61,018 nt of DNA from Blautia hansenii (GTDB taxonomy: Bacteria; Bacillota; Clostridia; Lachnospirales; Lachnospiraceae), in the NCBI RefSeq assembly GCF_013304445.1, contig NZ_JAAITA010000016.1, forward strand, positions 1-61,018. Reading direction: 5' to 3'. Below are positions 28,714-35,772 of the stretch, in pieces. Position numbers and translations under genes: made by a program. Every line of letters starts with the position of its first letter. The stretch's first letter is position 1. The notes beneath the pieces were generated by a model, which ran no database searches, was not told the DNA's origin, and saw only the letters and a list, made by a program, of their open reading frames with translations.

Positions 28714-29982
28714 ATGGGAATGACAATGACGCAGAAAATTCTGGCAGCTCATGCCGGATTGGATAAAGTAGAAGCAGGACAGTTGATTGAAGCAGATTTG
28801 GATTTGGTACTGGGAAACGATATTACCTCTCCGGTGGCTATTCACGAAATGGATAAAATGACGGTGGATACCGTGTTTGATAAAGACAAAGTGGCATTGG
28901 TTATGGACCACTTTATTCCTAATAAAGATATTAAATCCGCAGAACACTGCAAATGTGTAAGAGAGTTTGCCTGTCGTCACGAGATTACCAACTATTTTGA
29001 CGTGGGAGAAATGGGAATTGAACATGCGCTTCTTCCGGAAAAGGGTCTGACTGTGGCAGGAGACGTGATTATCGGTGCGGATTCTCATACTTGTACTTAC
29101 GGCGCTTTAGGGGCATTTTCCACAGGTGTGGGAAGCACAGATATGGCAGCAGGCATGGCAACGGGAAAGGCCTGGTTTAAGGTACCCTCTGCCATTAAGT
29201 TTAATCTGGTGGGCAAGCCGGCTAAGTGGGTCAGCGGAAAAGATGTAATTCTTCATATTATCGGTATGATTGGTGTGGACGGCGCCCTTTATAAATCTAT
29301 GGAATTTGCAGGAGAGGGGATTCGGAATCTATCCATGGATGACCGCTTTACCATTGCCAATATGGCTATTGAGGCAGGCGGCAAAAACGGTATTTTTCCG
29401 GTAGATGACCTTGCAGTAGCTTACATGAAAGAACATTCCATGCGCCCGTATACGGTGTACGAGGCAGATGAGGATGCGGTTTATGAGGAAGAATATACCA
29501 TTGATTTAAGCACTTTGAAGTCCACCGTGTCTTTCCCCCATCTTCCTTCCAATACCAGAGTGGTGGAAGATCTTAAGGAGGATGTGGTGATTGACCAGTC
29601 GGTCATTGGTTCCTGTACCAACGGCAGAATTGATGATTTGCGCTGTGCCGCAGAGATTTTAAAAGGACGCAGGGTAAAGAAGGGGGTTCGCTGTATCGTG
29701 ATTCCGGCGACCCAGAAGATTTATCTTGAGGCCATGGAAGAGGGATTGTTGAAAATCTTTATTGAGGCAGGCGCTGTAGTAAGTACTCCTACCTGCGGTC
29801 CGTGCCTGGGCGGTTACATGGGAATTCTGGCAGAAGGGGAAAGATGTATTTCCACTACCAACAGAAACTTTGTAGGACGTATGGGACATGTGAAATCAGA
29901 GGTTTATCTGGCGAGTCCTGCAGTGGCGGCAGCCAGCGCAGTGACAGGGAAGATTTCTCTGCCTCAGGAATTAGGGTTATAA
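28714..29982 (+). CDS. leuC: 3-Isopropylmalate dehydratase large subunit
   Basis: Isomerises 2-isopropylmalate to 3-isopropylmalate with LeuD. [4Fe-4S] cysteines are in [10 protein letters not shown] and [10 protein letters not shown], and [21 protein letters not shown] is the aconitase-family block. 422 residues, the shorter prokaryotic/archaeal type. ATG 28714 follows GGAGG; the open frame upstream to 28627 overlaps the promoter and is excluded. leuD follows after 13 bases. Confidence 0.95.
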   Translation: MGMTMTQKILAAHAGLDKVEAGQLIEADLDLVLGNDITSPVAIHEMDKMTVDTVFDKDKVALVMDHFIPNKDIKSAEHCKCVREFACRHEITNYFDVGEMGIEHALLPEKGLTVAGDVIIGADSHTCTYGALGAFSTGVGSTDMAAGMATGKAWFKVPSAIKFNLVGKPAKWVSGKDVILHIIGMIGVDGALYKSMEFAGEGIRNLSMDDRFTIANMAIEAGGKNGIFPVDDLAVAYMKEHSMRPYTVYEADEDAVYEEEYTIDLSTLKSTVSFPHLPSNTRVVEDLKEDVVIDQSVIGSCTNGRIDDLRCAAEILKGRRVKKGVRCIVIPATQKIYLEAMEEGLLKIFIEAGAVVSTPTCGPCLGGYMGILAEGERCISTTNRNFVGRMGHVKSEVYLASPAVAAASAVTGKISLPQELGL

Positions 29983-29995
29983 GGAGGATGTGTAA

Positions 29996-30484
29996 ATGAA
30001 GGCAACAGGAAAAGTTTTTAAATATGGTGACAATGTAGATACAGACGTAATTATTCCTGCCAGATACCTGAATTCTTCAGACCCGGCAGAACTGGCAGCC
30101 CATTGTATGGAAGATATTGACAAAGAGTTTGTGAAAAAAGTAAAAAAAGGCGATATGATTGTGGCAGATAAAAATTTTGGCTGCGGCTCTTCCAGAGAGC
30201 ATGCGCCTCTTGCTATTAAAGCAGCAGGAGTCAGCTGTGTGATTGCAGAAACCTTTGCCCGGATTTTTTACCGCAATGCCATTAATATTGGTCTGCCTAT
30301 TGTGGAGTGCCCGGAGGCGGCTAAAGGCATCGAAGACGGAGATGAAGTGGAAGTGGATTTTGACAGCGGTGTGATTACCAATAAGACAAAGGGAACCACC
30401 TTCCAGGGACAGGCATTTCCGGAATTTATGCAGAAAATCATAAAGGCTGAGGGATTGGTGAACTATATCAACGGACAGAAATGA
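29996..30484 (+). CDS. leuD: 3-Isopropylmalate dehydratase small subunit
   Basis: The swivel domain of the aconitase-type enzyme, with [18 protein letters not shown] near the start and the substrate loop [11 protein letters not shown]. 162 residues, matching the short LeuC type. The usual next gene leuB is missing here; a hairpin and a tRNA gene follow instead. Confidence 0.95.
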   Translation: MKATGKVFKYGDNVDTDVIIPARYLNSSDPAELAAHCMEDIDKEFVKKVKKGDMIVADKNFGCGSSREHAPLAIKAAGVSCVIAETFARIFYRNAINIGLPIVECPEAAKGIEDGDEVEVDFDSGVITNKTKGTTFQGQAFPEFMQKIIKAEGLVNYINGQK

Positions 30485-30488
30485 GAAT

Positions 30489-30537
30489 AAACTCCATGAG
30501 CCGTCTTGTCTTTGTAAAAGACAAGCGGCTTATTGGA
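30489..30537 (+). terminator. Long imperfect hairpin after leuD
   Basis: ACTCCA..GAGCCG..CTTGTCTTT pairs with AAGACAAG..GGCTTATTGGAGT with small bulges. A five-T run occurs only 17 bases later, so it is a weak terminator or a 3'-end stabiliser. Confidence 0.6.
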
Positions 30538-30638
30538 GTGTTCGCCTGAGTCTTTTTGTTAAGCATGTTAAGAATTGTGAAAAAAATTTGAAAAACTATT
30601 GCTTTTTTCTTTGTAATCTGATAATATATAACTCGTTC

Positions 30639-30712
30639 CGGGGTATGGCGTAGCTTGGTAGCGCGCACGGCTGGGGGCCGTGAGGTCGCAGGTTCAAATC
30701 CTGTTGCCCCGA
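30639..30712 (+). tRNA. tRNA-Pro (anticodon GGG)
   Basis: A 74-nt cloverleaf with acceptor stem CGGGGTA/TGCCCCG, anticodon stem CACGG/CCGTG around loop CTGGGGG (anticodon GGG), and T-loop GGTTCAAATC. Discriminator A; CCA is not encoded. A terminator follows at once, and the integrase fragment downstream suggests that this gene served as an integration site. Confidence 0.95.
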
Positions 30713-30720
30713 TACCTAAG

Positions 30721-30744
30721 CCCCTTGTAAATCAAGGGGTTTTT
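30721..30744 (+). terminator. Terminator of tRNA-Pro
   Basis: CCCCTTG (30721-30727) and CAAGGGG (30733-30739) form a perfect stem followed by a T-run. Confidence 0.85.
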
Positions 30745-30764
30745 AATTTCGTGTTGCATAGTTC

Positions 30765-31007
30765 TTAATATTGCATTTTTTGTGTTTCTTCATCAATAGT
30801 ATTTCGGTATACACTCTTCATGACATAATCTGTCTTCCATCCACCATAATTCATAATGTACTGATCCGGTATTCCGATAGCATGCAGGATAGACGCTGCA
30901 TAATGACGTAAGTCATGAAAACGAAAATCTGGGAGAGCATTCTTCTTTAACGCTCGTTTTAGTGCCTTGGTTACATTATACGGCTTCATGTTTAGAAATT
31001 TTTCCAT
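30765..31007 (-). pseudogene. Tyrosine integrase C-terminal fragment
   Basis: Eighty residues retain the HxxR box (FRFHDLRHYAASILHAIG) and the nucleophile Tyr region (MKSVYRNTID) of a phage or ICE integrase. The Gly-His motif is altered to NYGGW. The N-terminal and core-binding domains and the first catalytic Arg are gone. It lies 50 bp from the 3' end of tRNA-Pro and points towards it, the classic int-att arrangement of an element that used this tRNA. Confidence 0.8.
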
Positions 31008-31061
31008 CTATGCCAGAAAGTCGTTGTATAACGAAATCAGGAGCGTGTACAGTGCGATAAG

Positions 31062-31107
31062 AAGAAATAGCCGTCTACTTTTCTCAGGAGCAGGACGGCT
31101 ATTTCTT
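31062..31107 (-). terminator. Terminator hairpin of the toxin-like ORF
   Basis: AAGAAATAGCCGTC (31062-31075) and GACGGCTATTTCTT (31094-31107) are perfect 14-bp arms. The stem overlaps the last codons and stop of the minus-strand toxin-like ORF. Confidence 0.75.
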
Positions 31108-31182
31108 ATGTGTAAGATTTAGAATTGCAACAATCAGTAAAGCAACGCTTACGATTAGACTTCATTCTTCATATCTACTCAT
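31099..31182 (-). pseudogene. Type I (holin-like) toxin ORF with internal stop
   Basis: From ATG 31182, with AAGGCGGTG as ribosome site, the frame reads MSRYEE, stop (TGA), then SLIVSVALLIVAILNLTHKK and stop. Short hydrophobic peptides beginning MSxYE and ending in a basic tail are what I know from small holin-like type I toxins of Firmicutes (TxpA/Fst-like). The single TGA at codon 7 would arise from a Leu codon by one base. It is either a dead toxin or one that needs read-through. Its 5' leader is about 64 bases if motif A (31244-31271) contains the promoter. Confidence 0.6.
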
Positions 31183-31243
31183 AATAATCACCGCCTTCCG
31201 TAAGGTCTCGGAATAGGTGAGAGCACGTCCCCAAGTTCCCTGG

Positions 31244-31271
31244 GTAAGTATTATTATATTATCAAGGTGTT
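31244..31271 (-). promoter_or_regulatory. Shared promoter-like motif, copy A
   Basis: This 28-base segment is nearly identical to 31956-31982 (one substitution and one indel). On the minus strand it contains TATAAT (31258-31253) and points towards the toxin-like ORF. Confidence 0.55.
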
Positions 31272-31374
31272 ATTCAATAAAAGAACAATTATGTGTTATC
31301 CAACCGGATGACACTCCGGGTATATCTTTAAGACCACTAAAGCGTGATAGTTACCTGTTCTATTTTGGGATAAA

Positions 31375-31508
31375 AACAAAAGGTGCTTCCGCAATGGAAA
31401 CACCTTCGGTTTTAAATTGAATCACAAGCTGGGCGGCGTATCCAGCATCTCAGGTACTCTTGTGAGTGTGTCGGGAGCCTTTCCGACCTTTGCGACTCAA
31501 TTTATTGT
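31375..31508 (-). ncRNA. Candidate structured small RNA, unknown class
   Basis: A perfect promoter (TTGACA 31543-31538, 17-bp spacer, TATAAT 31520-31515) predicts a start at about 31508. The transcript would fold with a 10-bp closing helix joining 31503-31494 with 31423-31414 (one G-U). Inside are a stem CACAAG/CTTGTG with an inner GCTGG/CCAGC, and a second stem TCGG/CCGA. A terminator with arms AAGGTG and CACCTT follows at 31405-31381, ending in TTTTGTTTTT. The organisation (closed multi-stem domain, then terminator) resembles a riboswitch or stand-alone sRNA. I cannot match it to a known family. Confidence 0.55.
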
Positions 31509-31514
31509 ATTACC

Positions 31515-31543
31515 ATTATAGCGGAAAATATACTATCTGTCAA
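31515..31543 (-). promoter_or_regulatory. Consensus sigma-A promoter of the candidate sRNA
   Basis: Both hexamers match consensus exactly, with a 17-bp spacer. It overlaps the last codons of the PBECR3-like gene. Confidence 0.85.
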
Positions 31544-31844
31544 ATTTTTTTAAGCGACCATTTTCTATACCGTGCTTTAATTTGCCATTTGTAATGGTGT
31601 GTAGCGTAGCAACATATAGATAAATTTCTTTGATATCAAGTTTTATTCCAATTTGGATATTTTCATTAAAAATCTTAACAAGCTCGAAACTATCACCAAT
31701 CTCATTAGGATTTACTCCGATATAATCAGGAGATGAGATAATAGAGGAGATAAATCTGAGATAAGGAAGACACTCAGGATGTCGTTTCGCTATATGTTTT
31801 TCTAACCCCAAGGATTGATATATAAAGTCCTGTTCAAAATGCAC
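31533..31844 (-). CDS. PBECR3-like nuclease-domain protein
   Basis: The sequence HIAKRHPECLPYLRFISSIIS, then PDYIGVNPNE, ELVKIFNENIQIGIKLD and LYVATLHTIT fits the PBECR3 domain, a Barnase/EndoU/Colicin/RelE-like nuclease fold found in phage and ICE proteins; the name is from memory. 103 residues from GTG 31844. The frame is open further upstream (KVFPVASYNKEFNKYLPV) to about 31907, where AGGTGA (31918-31913) is well placed but only ATC or ATA codons are available. The true start may therefore be non-canonical or mutated. Motif B lies upstream, and the sRNA promoter lies within its 3' end. Confidence 0.6.
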   Translation of the reverse strand: MHFEQDFIYQSLGLEKHIAKRHPECLPYLRFISSIISSPDYIGVNPNEIGDSFELVKIFNENIQIGIKLDIKEIYLYVATLHTITNGKLKHGIENGRLKKFDR

Positions 31845-31955
31845 AGGTAGATATTTATTAAATTCTTTATTATAAGATGCAACGGGGAATACTTTGTTAT
31901 TTATGATTTATCTCACCTCTTTTCTGTATGTGTTAAAACGCCAATGATTCTTTGA

Positions 31956-31982
31956 GTAAGTATATTATATTGTCAAGGTGTT
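31956..31982 (-). promoter_or_regulatory. Shared promoter-like motif, copy B
   Basis: Twenty-seven bases nearly identical to copy A at 31244-31271, including TTGACAATATAAT on the minus strand. It lies about 40 bases upstream of the ribosome site of the PBECR3-like gene. Confidence 0.55.
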
Positions 31983-32097
31983 GCTTCTGCATTGGCAGGG
32001 CAGTTTAATTTGTTTTTACCGTTGTAAGAATTAAAGTACATTCAAAAAGGTGCTATTTTTTATAAATCTCTTAGTAAAAAATATTTTAAATATAGGA

Positions 32098-32284
32098 TTA
32101 TGGAGTATCCTCTTCATGGTTATCACCTTCTATTAAATCGATGTTGTGAAATATTTCCTGCAATTTGTCATTTACATTGGATGTATTTTGTGTAATAGAA
32201 ATATCAATGTTTTCTTGCGTAACAAAACACCCAAGGCAGAGATTTGCTTTTAAATCAAGAAGTTTATTTTTGACCAGAAATTTT
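32098..32284 (-). pseudogene. C-terminal fragment of an unrecognised protein
   Basis: An open frame without start codon reads NKLLDLKANLCLGCFVTQEN, then an acidic tail ending EGDNHEEDTP and TAA. It begins inside the last codons of the HD-domain gene, one base out of phase, so it looks like the tail of a lost gene fused at a deletion point. I do not recognise the family. Confidence 0.45.
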
Positions 32285-32848
32285 TACCACATCATAAATA
32301 TTTCTTTCGATTTTTTCTTCAAAATATTTTTTCAGTGCTAAATTTCTTTTCCACTTTTCCTCAGGATAGAAGCCGTATCTGCGCCTTACATCTGCCATGC
32401 GGATTTCTATATCCAGAACGCCCTCACTTCCAGCCAAAGCGTCACACAACTGAATCAAGCGGTCGTACTCGTCAAAGGAAATTTTCTGCAGAGTGTTTTG
32501 AATCAGAGTCAGTTCTTCTTTCGTAGTATCATATTTCCCTACATAGTCCTCCAGTTTCTGATTGGGAAAAGAGTGGGTGAGACATACCCGTGCAGCTTCT
32601 TCATATCCGAGAGACATCATATAGGAATATCCGTCAGAAACATGTCCCAGATGACGGATGCCGAATTTTCTGCCAATATCGTGCAACAATCCCAGAACAT
32701 AGGCTTTTTCGGAGTCCAGATTGCCGCAGGCTTGAGCGATTTTTTGTGCGCAGTCCCCGGCAATACGACTGTGATTGCCCCATGGACCGGGGTTGCAGTA
32801 TTCTCCCTCTTGCAGCAGTCTTTTGGCTTCCTCTCTTGTAGGCAGCAT
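32264..32848 (-). CDS. HD-domain phosphohydrolase
   Basis: The metal-binding His and Asp pattern HSRIAGDCA, then LLHDIGRKFG and LTHSFPNQ, is that of HD-superfamily phosphohydrolases of the small YedJ/predicted type. 194 residues. ATG 32848 is chosen because GGGGGAA precedes it; an ATG at 32890 has no site. The substrate is unknown, though nucleotides or second messengers are usual. It marks the return to backbone sequence after the decayed island; its own 3' end touches the island junction. Confidence 0.8.
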   Translation of the reverse strand: MLPTREEAKRLLQEGEYCNPGPWGNHSRIAGDCAQKIAQACGNLDSEKAYVLGLLHDIGRKFGIRHLGHVSDGYSYMMSLGYEEAARVCLTHSFPNQKLEDYVGKYDTTKEELTLIQNTLQKISFDEYDRLIQLCDALAGSEGVLDIEIRMADVRRRYGFYPEEKWKRNLALKKYFEEKIERNIYDVVKISGQK

Positions 32849-32951
32849 ATGGAATTCCCCCTTCCAGTTAATGTTATAGTTAGTATACACTGTTTTTCAA
32901 ACTGACACAATAGAGTGATAAAGAAACAGCTTTGAATTTTCCTGAAAGATA

Positions 32952-33001
32952 TTGACAATCGCAAAGATTGGTGATATGGTTAATTACATAAGTAATGAAC
33001 C
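32952..33001 (+). promoter_or_regulatory. Promoter and GntR/YtrA-type operator
   Basis: TTGACA (32952-32957) and TATGGT (32975-32980) are 17 bp apart. A 24-bp dyad, GGTT-A-ATTAC-ATAA-GTAAT-G-AACC (32978-33001), covers the -10 box and start site, so binding would block initiation. The adjacent GntR-type regulator is the obvious ligand. Confidence 0.7.
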
Positions 33002-33071
33002 ATATAAGTAAGGGGGATTCATTGGAAAACCGATAAAAAATTTTCTACAGCAGGAAAGGGAGTGAAAGAGA

Positions 33072-33452
33072 TTGCAGGAATTGCTCAATCAGGAAAAATC
33101 TATTTATATACAAATTAAAGAAATGATTGAAACTGATATTTTAAGAGATATTCTGCTGGAGGAGGAGAGAGTACCCAGTACCAATGAACTGGCAAAACTC
33201 TATGCTATTAATCCGGCGACAGCGGCAAAGGGGGTAAATTTGTTAGTGGACGAAGGTATTTTGTATAAGAAAAGGGGTATCGGCATGTTTGTGGCAGAAG
33301 GAGCCAAAAAGACCATACAGAAGCGCAGAAGAGAAAATTTCTTTGAAACTTATATTCAGGGTATGCTGACAGAAGCAGCCAGTCTGGGCATTACGAAAGA
33401 AGATTTGATTGACATGATTACAACAGAAAGAGGAAACCAGCAGGAGGTATGA
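33072..33452 (+). CDS. GntR-family regulator, YtrA subfamily
   Basis: A 126-residue protein: a GntR winged helix (VPSTNELAKLYAINPATAAKGVNLLVDEGILYKKRGIGMFV) plus only a short dimerisation tail, the hallmark of the YtrA subfamily, whose members sit in ABC-transporter operons and usually autorepress. TTG 33072 follows GGGAG. The dyad at 32978-33001 is the likely operator, and the ABC ATPase gene starts four bases downstream. Confidence 0.88.
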   Translation: MQELLNQEKSIYIQIKEMIETDILRDILLEEERVPSTNELAKLYAINPATAAKGVNLLVDEGILYKKRGIGMFVAEGAKKTIQKRRRENFFETYIQGMLTEAASLGITKEDLIDMITTERGNQQEV

Positions 33453-33456
33453 ATTT

Positions 33457-34332
33457 ATGAAGATAGAGTGCAGGGATGTCAGAAAAAACTATAAAAAGAA
33501 AGAAGTCTTAAAGGGAATCGACTTGGTATTGGAAAAAGGAAAAATTTACGGTCTGATTGGAAGAAACGGAGCAGGAAAAACGACGCTGTTGTCCATTTTG
33601 TCCGCGCAGAATCCGGCATCTTTTGGAAACATTCTCCTGGATGGCAGGGAAATCTGGGAAAATGCAGAGGCATTAAGCCATATTTATTTTGCCAGAGAGA
33701 TTATCACTTCATCCAACAGCAATGCTTCCGGGCTGAAAGTGAAAGAATACTTGAAGCTGGCAGAAACCTATCTTCCCCGCTGGGACAAAGATATGGCTCA
33801 ACGCCTGACAGAACTTTTTCACCTGGACAGGAAACAGCGGATTACGAAACTGTCAAAGGGAATGGTGTCTATGCTGCAAATTGTAGTAGCGCTGGCCAGC
33901 AAGGCGGATTTCACTTTTTTAGATGAGCCGGTATCCGGTCTGGATGTGGTGGCCAGAGAAGCGTTTTACAGGCTCTTACTGGAAGAATTTACTGAAACAG
34001 AAAGAACATTTGTCATTTCTACTCACATTATAGAAGAAGCCGCAGATATTTTTGAAGAAGTGATTTTTCTGCATGAGGGAAAAATTCTTTTGAAAGAGAA
34101 TACCCAGGACCTTTTGGAACACAGTGTGTATGTCAGCGGCAAGACAGAAGCCGTAGACAGGCTTATTCAGGGAAAGCAGATATACTGCCCGGAAGTTCTG
34201 GGAAGAAGCAAAAGTGCATTGGTGCGGTTACGGGAGGGAGAACGGCTTTCCGGGGGAGAGGGCGTTACCCTGCAGGGAGTCAATCTCCAGAAAATCTTTG
34301 TGGTCCTGTGCGGAGGGGAGGAACGCGTATGA
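33457..34332 (+). CDS. ABC transporter ATPase
   Basis: Walker A GRNGAGKTT, signature LSKGMVSMLQIV and Walker B FTFLDEPVSGLD with an H-loop in STHIIEEAADI. The Q-loop region and an extended C-terminus (residues about 220-291) resemble YtrB/YhcH-type exporters or lipid-flux ATPases. 291 residues. Its stop overlaps the next gene by four bases (ATGA). Confidence 0.93.
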   Translation: MKIECRDVRKNYKKKEVLKGIDLVLEKGKIYGLIGRNGAGKTTLLSILSAQNPASFGNILLDGREIWENAEALSHIYFAREIITSSNSNASGLKVKEYLKLAETYLPRWDKDMAQRLTELFHLDRKQRITKLSKGMVSMLQIVVALASKADFTFLDEPVSGLDVVAREAFYRLLLEEFTETERTFVISTHIIEEAADIFEEVIFLHEGKILLKENTQDLLEHSVYVSGKTEAVDRLIQGKQIYCPEVLGRSKSALVRLREGERLSGGEGVTLQGVNLQKIFVVLCGGEERV

Positions 34333-34988
34333 GAAAGAAGAAGTCCTGGTTTTATCATGCAGCCGACAATTTGTGCGGTATGGCCTTGTTTCTGGGTATT
34401 TTGCTGGTGCTTATAGCTGTAAGGAGAGAAGAATTTTCCTGGGAAAGTGCCAAAACGGTCATTCATAATTATTTCTCTTTACCCGGAATTGTTCTAGCCG
34501 GGGTTTTGGGCGCTTTCAATGTGATTCTTCTGTACGAGAGTACAGAACCTTTGAAAATCAGTTTTGGATGCACAAGAAAACAGGTATTTAGAGATATGCA
34601 GGCAATGAAAATTGCAACGCTGTTTACTGCAGGTATTCTCTCTTTTTTCTTATCCGGACAGGAACGCAGCAGGATTTTTTTAAAGGAATTGTTGTTTTGG
34701 GGGCTTTTATTGCTGTTCTTGCAGAGTATCTGTGAATGTATGTCCATTTTGGGAATGAGATACAAGGGACTGATGCTGGTTTCCATTTTGTGTATCTCTG
34801 GAATTATTGGATTTGTGGTGGCTTTTATGGCAATGGATTTTATAAAAAACGGAGAAATTCACATGGAATGGCCGATTTCAGGAGTTTTAGAAAATTGGCT
34901 GCTTTGGGCAGCGGTGTTTTTACTGGGAACAATTTTATTGGTATTCTTTTCCTGGAAATTTTTCAGAAAAGCGGAAGTACACATCTAG
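34329..34988 (+). CDS. ABC-module membrane protein 1
   Basis: A 219-residue protein with about six hydrophobic segments (FLGILLVLIAV, IVLAGVLGAFNVILL, LLFWGLLLLFL, LVSILCISGIIGFVVAF, WLLWAAVFLLGTILLVFF) and a basic C-terminus. ATG 34329 follows GGAGGGGAGG and overlaps the ATPase stop. It is probably one half of a permease with the next gene. No family beyond ABC-2-like is recognisable. Confidence 0.75.
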   Translation: MRKKKSWFYHAADNLCGMALFLGILLVLIAVRREEFSWESAKTVIHNYFSLPGIVLAGVLGAFNVILLYESTEPLKISFGCTRKQVFRDMQAMKIATLFTAGILSFFLSGQERSRIFLKELLFWGLLLLFLQSICECMSILGMRYKGLMLVSILCISGIIGFVVAFMAMDFIKNGEIHMEWPISGVLENWLLWAAVFLLGTILLVFFSWKFFRKAEVHI

Positions 34989-34997
34989 GAGGTTGTT

Positions 34998-35663
34998 ATG
35001 AGAGAGATAAAAACAGAGTGGAGGATAAAGAAAACAGATTTATTGGCAATGGGTTTGTTTCTGTTGGTATTCTTTCTGGCTGTGTTGGGACTGGATAAAT
35101 GTTTGGGCTTCAGCCAGCGCATAAGTGCAGAGAAATTTCCATGGATAGCAGCTGGATTTGTAGCCGTATCATGGATAGTGGCAGATTTGTATATGAGCTT
35201 TGACTGGGCTGTGGGATTTGGCAGAACCAGAAGGCAATATCTTCTGGGAACTGTCTGGGTATATGTGGCAGGAACTTTTTTGCTGCTTTTGGAAAGCCGG
35301 TTCTTAAACGAGATTTTTCCTATAATAGCGGGAAAATATGACAGAATAGAGCTGGGGATTGTATCCGGAAGTATGGTGCTTTTAAAAATTGCTGCATGGG
35401 CAGTGTTTTTTACGGGGATAGGAGGTATATGTGCGCTGGTGTTGCACCGTTTTGGCATAAAGGGTGCTACTGCACTGATGATGTTGGTTTTTCTGTGCCT
35501 TGGGATTTGGAACAGCGATTTGTGGCAGACTCTGAAAATAGAAAACCTGACGGGCAGGCTGCAGAACGCTTCTGAACTGCTGCAGAGCATGCTCACTCTG
35601 CTGGTGGGTGTCATGTGCTGCGGAATCTGGATTTGGAGATTCAGAAAAGCCCCGGTGAATTAG
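34998..35663 (+). CDS. ABC-module membrane protein 2
   Basis: A 221-residue membrane protein with about six spans (LLAMGLFLLVFFLAVLG, FPWIAAGFVAVSWIVADLY, IAAWAVFFTGIGGICALVL, ATALMMLVFLCLGIW, LTLLVGVMCCGIWIW). AGGAGG lies before the ATG, nine bases after the previous stop. The motif FGRTRRQYLLGT resembles FGCTRKQVFRDM in protein 1, so the two arose from one ancestor. Regulator, ATPase and two permeases make a complete YtrA-type module, often linked to envelope stress; ligand unknown. Confidence 0.75.
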   Translation: MREIKTEWRIKKTDLLAMGLFLLVFFLAVLGLDKCLGFSQRISAEKFPWIAAGFVAVSWIVADLYMSFDWAVGFGRTRRQYLLGTVWVYVAGTFLLLLESRFLNEIFPIIAGKYDRIELGIVSGSMVLLKIAAWAVFFTGIGGICALVLHRFGIKGATALMMLVFLCLGIWNSDLWQTLKIENLTGRLQNASELLQSMLTLLVGVMCCGIWIWRFRKAPVN

Positions 35664-35702
35664 ATAAAGGCAAAGAAATTTCCATATTTTATGGAATTTG
35701 CG

Positions 35703-35731
35703 ATTGACGTTTACACTTTAAAATGGTATCG
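35703..35731 (+). promoter_or_regulatory. Promoter of leuA
   Basis: TTGACG, 17-bp spacer, TATCGT, about 42 bases before the leuA start. No T-box or dyad was seen in the short leader. Confidence 0.5.
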
Positions 35732-35772
35732 TAATAAGAAATTATTTATGTGAAAAAGGGAGGAGCTAGAAA

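Noticed and set aside
31183-31243. Known antisense RNA of a type I toxin system
   Set aside because: A leader with small hairpins is visible, but no clear plus-strand promoter was found, so no antisense gene is called.
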